Shown piece after piece: positions 32,168-34,216 of a DNA stretch of 34,216 nucleotides (position 1 is its first letter; the number at the start of each line of letters is the position of its first letter). The notes beneath the pieces were generated by a model. It was given only the letters and a program-made list of their open reading frames with translations, ran no database searches and was not told the DNA's origin. This DNA is from Candidatus Phocaeicola excrementigallinarum (GTDB lineage: Bacteria > Bacteroidota > Bacteroidia > Bacteroidales > Bacteroidaceae): NCBI GenBank assembly GCA_019120125.1, contig DWVR01000032.1:1-34216 (forward strand). The letters are read 5' to 3'. A program made the position numbers and the translations under genes.

Positions 32168-34216
32168 TTATTCCGCTTTGCTTGTATTCAACAAGAAACG
32201 GAAGTTGTTGTCTATGATTGTCTGAAGAAGATCATCACCATGCATGTCCATGGTAGGATGTATAGAATATTCACCCGCTCCCGTGAAATTCATCAACATG
32301 ATACCTAACGGACCTCTTTGCCCTCCATACTCGGTGTCTTTTTCTATGTTCATAAGATAATTATTTATCTCATTATTCATATCTTGTGTATATGAAGGTA
32401 CATCTCCATGGCGACCTGCATCTTTAGTAAGTCCTGGATTTCCCAATGCACCACCAACGTAACGTGGTATAGCTGACACATTAGGCATACCATCATTATT
32501 CTCTAATGGCTCATCTGCAATATAATACCCCCTTAATGAGTTTATATACACACAAACAGTATCTGGGTTTGCTTTTAATTCTTTTGTGGCATTCGCTATG
32601 AATTGTTTCGTCTTTCCTATCTTTTCATTTTTCGTTCCAGTCCAAAATATTGTTGCGTCCCAAGGATACAGCGCTACATTATAATGATAAAACTTATATT
32701 CTTTTGATTCTTTGCTTACCCGTTCCCAATCAAATACATGGACGAAAGGTTCATATAATTCTTCCATACCGGTGCTACTATCCGTTGTTCTCAAGAAGCT
32801 GGCTTTATATCCCCACTTCCCATGTTTATACATGTCTAATCCTCCCGTTGGTTGTTCAAAACCTTTCCACAGATACTGGTTTTTTCCTTCTACTTTTTCC
32901 CACTGGTCGGAATCATAGACATTGTATTCCCGGTTCCACCATCTGTCTTTTTCCGTATCCCAATTATATACAACGGAACTGCGACGTAAAAAGTAGCCAG
33001 AAGTCGTCTTGTTCTGAATCCAACCTTCAAAATCATCCTTATCGCCAGCCAAACGGGTCAGTACAAGAACCTTTCCTCGCGCGTCACCCAGTTTCATCTT
33101 AGCATCAAAAGGCACTACAGCTACACCACTTATCCCACTTTCCAATGTCTTTAAATAATTATACAGCTGACATGTCCAAGCATCAGCTTTATCAGTCTCA
33201 ATTGGAGAATAATAAAGAATTGCGATAGCACATTCATTGGTTCCTCTCACCAGACTTGCGAGAGTTTCAAAGGCAGCACTTAAAGTACTTCCTTCTTCTT
33301 TGCCAGCCACTAAAGGAGCTGTTGCTAAAGATTTGTCATAAACATTTATGTTACCGTCTGCTCTCTCTACTGCTATTTCAAACACACGTGCTCCCTTTTT
33401 AAATTGTCCCTCTACATTAAGCCATTGAGTATAATCTGTCTCCCTATTAGGAACATAACCAGATGTACCTTCTAGTATTTCCGCTGAAAACGCATTCACG
33501 CTTCCCGGAATGGAGAGCTGTGACATCAGCACATTGTCGTCAATGGCTTCCATCCAGTTGTTCGTACCCGGAAGCGGAGCATAGCCTGAAAGTGTCACTT
33601 TGGATATGCTTCCCTTTTTCAGTTTTGCATCTGCGAATGTCTTGACACGGGCACTGTTCGCTCCTGTTCCCAAAACCCTTATTTTCAGGTTATCAACGGA
33701 GCTGCTTCCGTCATCACCTGTCTCGGGAAGCAGGAATACAGTGAATGTCAGCGATTGTCCTGACATCAACTCTATCGGTCCGCCCTCTTCGTTTCGGGGA
33801 GCCTCTACCGTAATCTGGTAAGTGTTTGTTCCATCGCTGGTTAAATCGATGTCACCGGTAGTCAGGTCCATCGTGAAATCCCCACATACCGACTGGCGTG
33901 CCGTCTTGTCTTTGCTCTCCGCCAGAATCTGGATGGTTGAAAGGGAAACCTGCTCGGATGCCGTCAGGGTTACCTGGACTGCGGTGGTCAGCGCATCGAA
34001 ACGGAGCGTGACGTCCTTTCCTCTGTCGCTTGCCTCAACCGTAGCCTCGGCGCGCATAAACGCATAGTCCATGTCAGGCTTTCCGGTCCAGTTTCCACCG
34101 TCATTGCTCCACGTCATTTTCTGGAAGCTCGGAATGGTTGCCTTGATTGTTTCCGGGCTGTCGCCCTCCTGTATGGCGGACGAAGGATAGAATCCATAGA
34201 ATGTATGGTCTACCGC
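32168..34216 (-). CDS. Fimbrillin-like protein fused to a catalytically dead PI-PLC-like domain (5' end outside window)
   Basis: The frame stays open to the window edge: upstream of the first visible ATG (34117) it reads TFYGFYPSSAIQEGDSPETI, so the true start, signal peptide and lipobox lie beyond 34216. About 680 residues are visible. The first about 200 are a fimbrillin/Mfa-like beta domain (FMRAEATVEASDRGKDVTLR, LTTAVQVTLTASEQVSLSTI). The rest resembles the PI-PLC X barrel: NWMEAIDDNVLMSQLSIPGS, QFKKGARVFEIAVERADGNI, DARGKVLVLTRL. The catalytic histidines of active PI-PLCs (GTHD and VYHG contexts) are replaced: SIPGSVN has Val (codon 33497-33499) and INVYDK has Asp (33335-33337). Probably a surface binding protein rather than an enzyme. 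GC drops sharply after about 33480. Confidence 0.75.
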   Translation of the reverse strand, partial: AVDHTFYGFYPSSAIQEGDSPETIKATIPSFQKMTWSNDGGNWTGKPDMDYAFMRAEATVEASDRGKDVTLRFDALTTAVQVTLTASEQVSLSTIQILAESKDKTARQSVCGDFTMDLTTGDIDLTSDGTNTYQITVEAPRNEEGGPIELMSGQSLTFTVFLLPETGDDGSSSVDNLKIRVLGTGANSARVKTFADAKLKKGSISKVTLSGYAPLPGTNNWMEAIDDNVLMSQLSIPGSVNAFSAEILEGTSGYVPNRETDYTQWLNVEGQFKKGARVFEIAVERADGNINVYDKSLATAPLVAGKEEGSTLSAAFETLASLVRGTNECAIAILYYSPIETDKADAWTCQLYNYLKTLESGISGVAVVPFDAKMKLGDARGKVLVLTRLAGDKDDFEGWIQNKTTSGYFLRRSSVVYNWDTEKDRWWNREYNVYDSDQWEKVEGKNQYLWKGFEQPTGGLDMYKHGKWGYKASFLRTTDSSTGMEELYEPFVHVFDWERVSKESKEYKFYHYNVALYPWDATIFWTGTKNEKIGKTKQFIANATKELKANPDTVCVYINSLRGYYIADEPLENNDGMPNVSAIPRYVGGALGNPGLTKDAGRHGDVPSYTQDMNNEINNYLMNIEKDTEYGGQRGPLGIMLMNFTGAGEYSIHPTMDMHGDDLLQTIIDNNFRFLLNTSKAE

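Overview
The window reads as chromosomal DNA of a gut Bacteroidales, most likely Bacteroides/Phocaeicola. The signs are a hybrid two-component regulator beside a SusC/SusD pair, promoters of the Bacteroides type (TTTG at -33, TAnnTTTG at -7) in front of most transcription units, a flavodoxin-DUF2023 pair, a fimbrillin-type surface protein and weak Shine-Dalgarno sites. Species assignment is inference; no rRNA is present.

Layout. 1-400: a 22-bp tandem palindromic repeat, an A-tract-rich tRNA promoter, tRNA-Glu(CTC) and tRNA-Ser(GCT). 486-11567: a small polysaccharide utilisation locus, made of a hybrid two-component sensor/regulator (minus strand), then SusC, SusD and a divergent GH20 hexosaminidase-like protein (plus strand). 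11568-12113: a palindromic intergenic repeat and one doubtful small ORF. 12114-14118: a secreted carboxypeptidase-regulatory-like protein, flavodoxin and DUF2023. 14217-14610: a terminator, tRNA-Ser(TGA) on the minus strand, and a second copy of the 22-bp array. 14831-18796: dsbD, a cysteine-desulfidase-like gene and an AlbA_2-domain gene broken by one in-frame amber codon. 18878-20291: a Bacteroidales hypothetical translationally coupled to a uracil-DNA-glycosylase-superfamily gene, then tRNA-Trp. 20318-21182: queD-queE (minus). 21399-23660: a coiled-coil protein, zapA, a candidate 6S-type RNA and rny. 23901-24203: a small GNAT-like protein. 24424-29272 (minus): rplU-rpmA, slyD, a BadF-type sugar kinase, a SIMPL protein, and rpsA as a separate unit. 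29444-31888 (minus): a secreted beta-helix/PDZ protein. 32168 to the right edge (minus): a fimbrillin-like protein fused to a PI-PLC-like domain that has lost both catalytic histidines.

How they fit. The PUL senses, binds, imports and trims a glycan, probably one containing N-acetylhexosamine; the sugar kinase near 27.5 kb could in principle phosphorylate released amino sugar, but it is unlinked. Most of the rest is housekeeping: tRNA, translation, queuosine, division, RNA decay and thiol redox.

The strongest unusual signals are: (1) the 22-bp palindromic arrays at matched distance upstream of two separate tRNA promoters; (2) the fimbrillin/PI-PLC pseudoenzyme with a sharp change in base composition; (3) the single amber codon inside an otherwise intact AlbA_2 gene; (4) a 16-nt start-site motif shared by the rpsA and rplU promoters; and (5) a promoter -33 box in the loop of the terminator between susD and the GH20 gene. 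I see no transposase, integrase, CRISPR array or known defence system.
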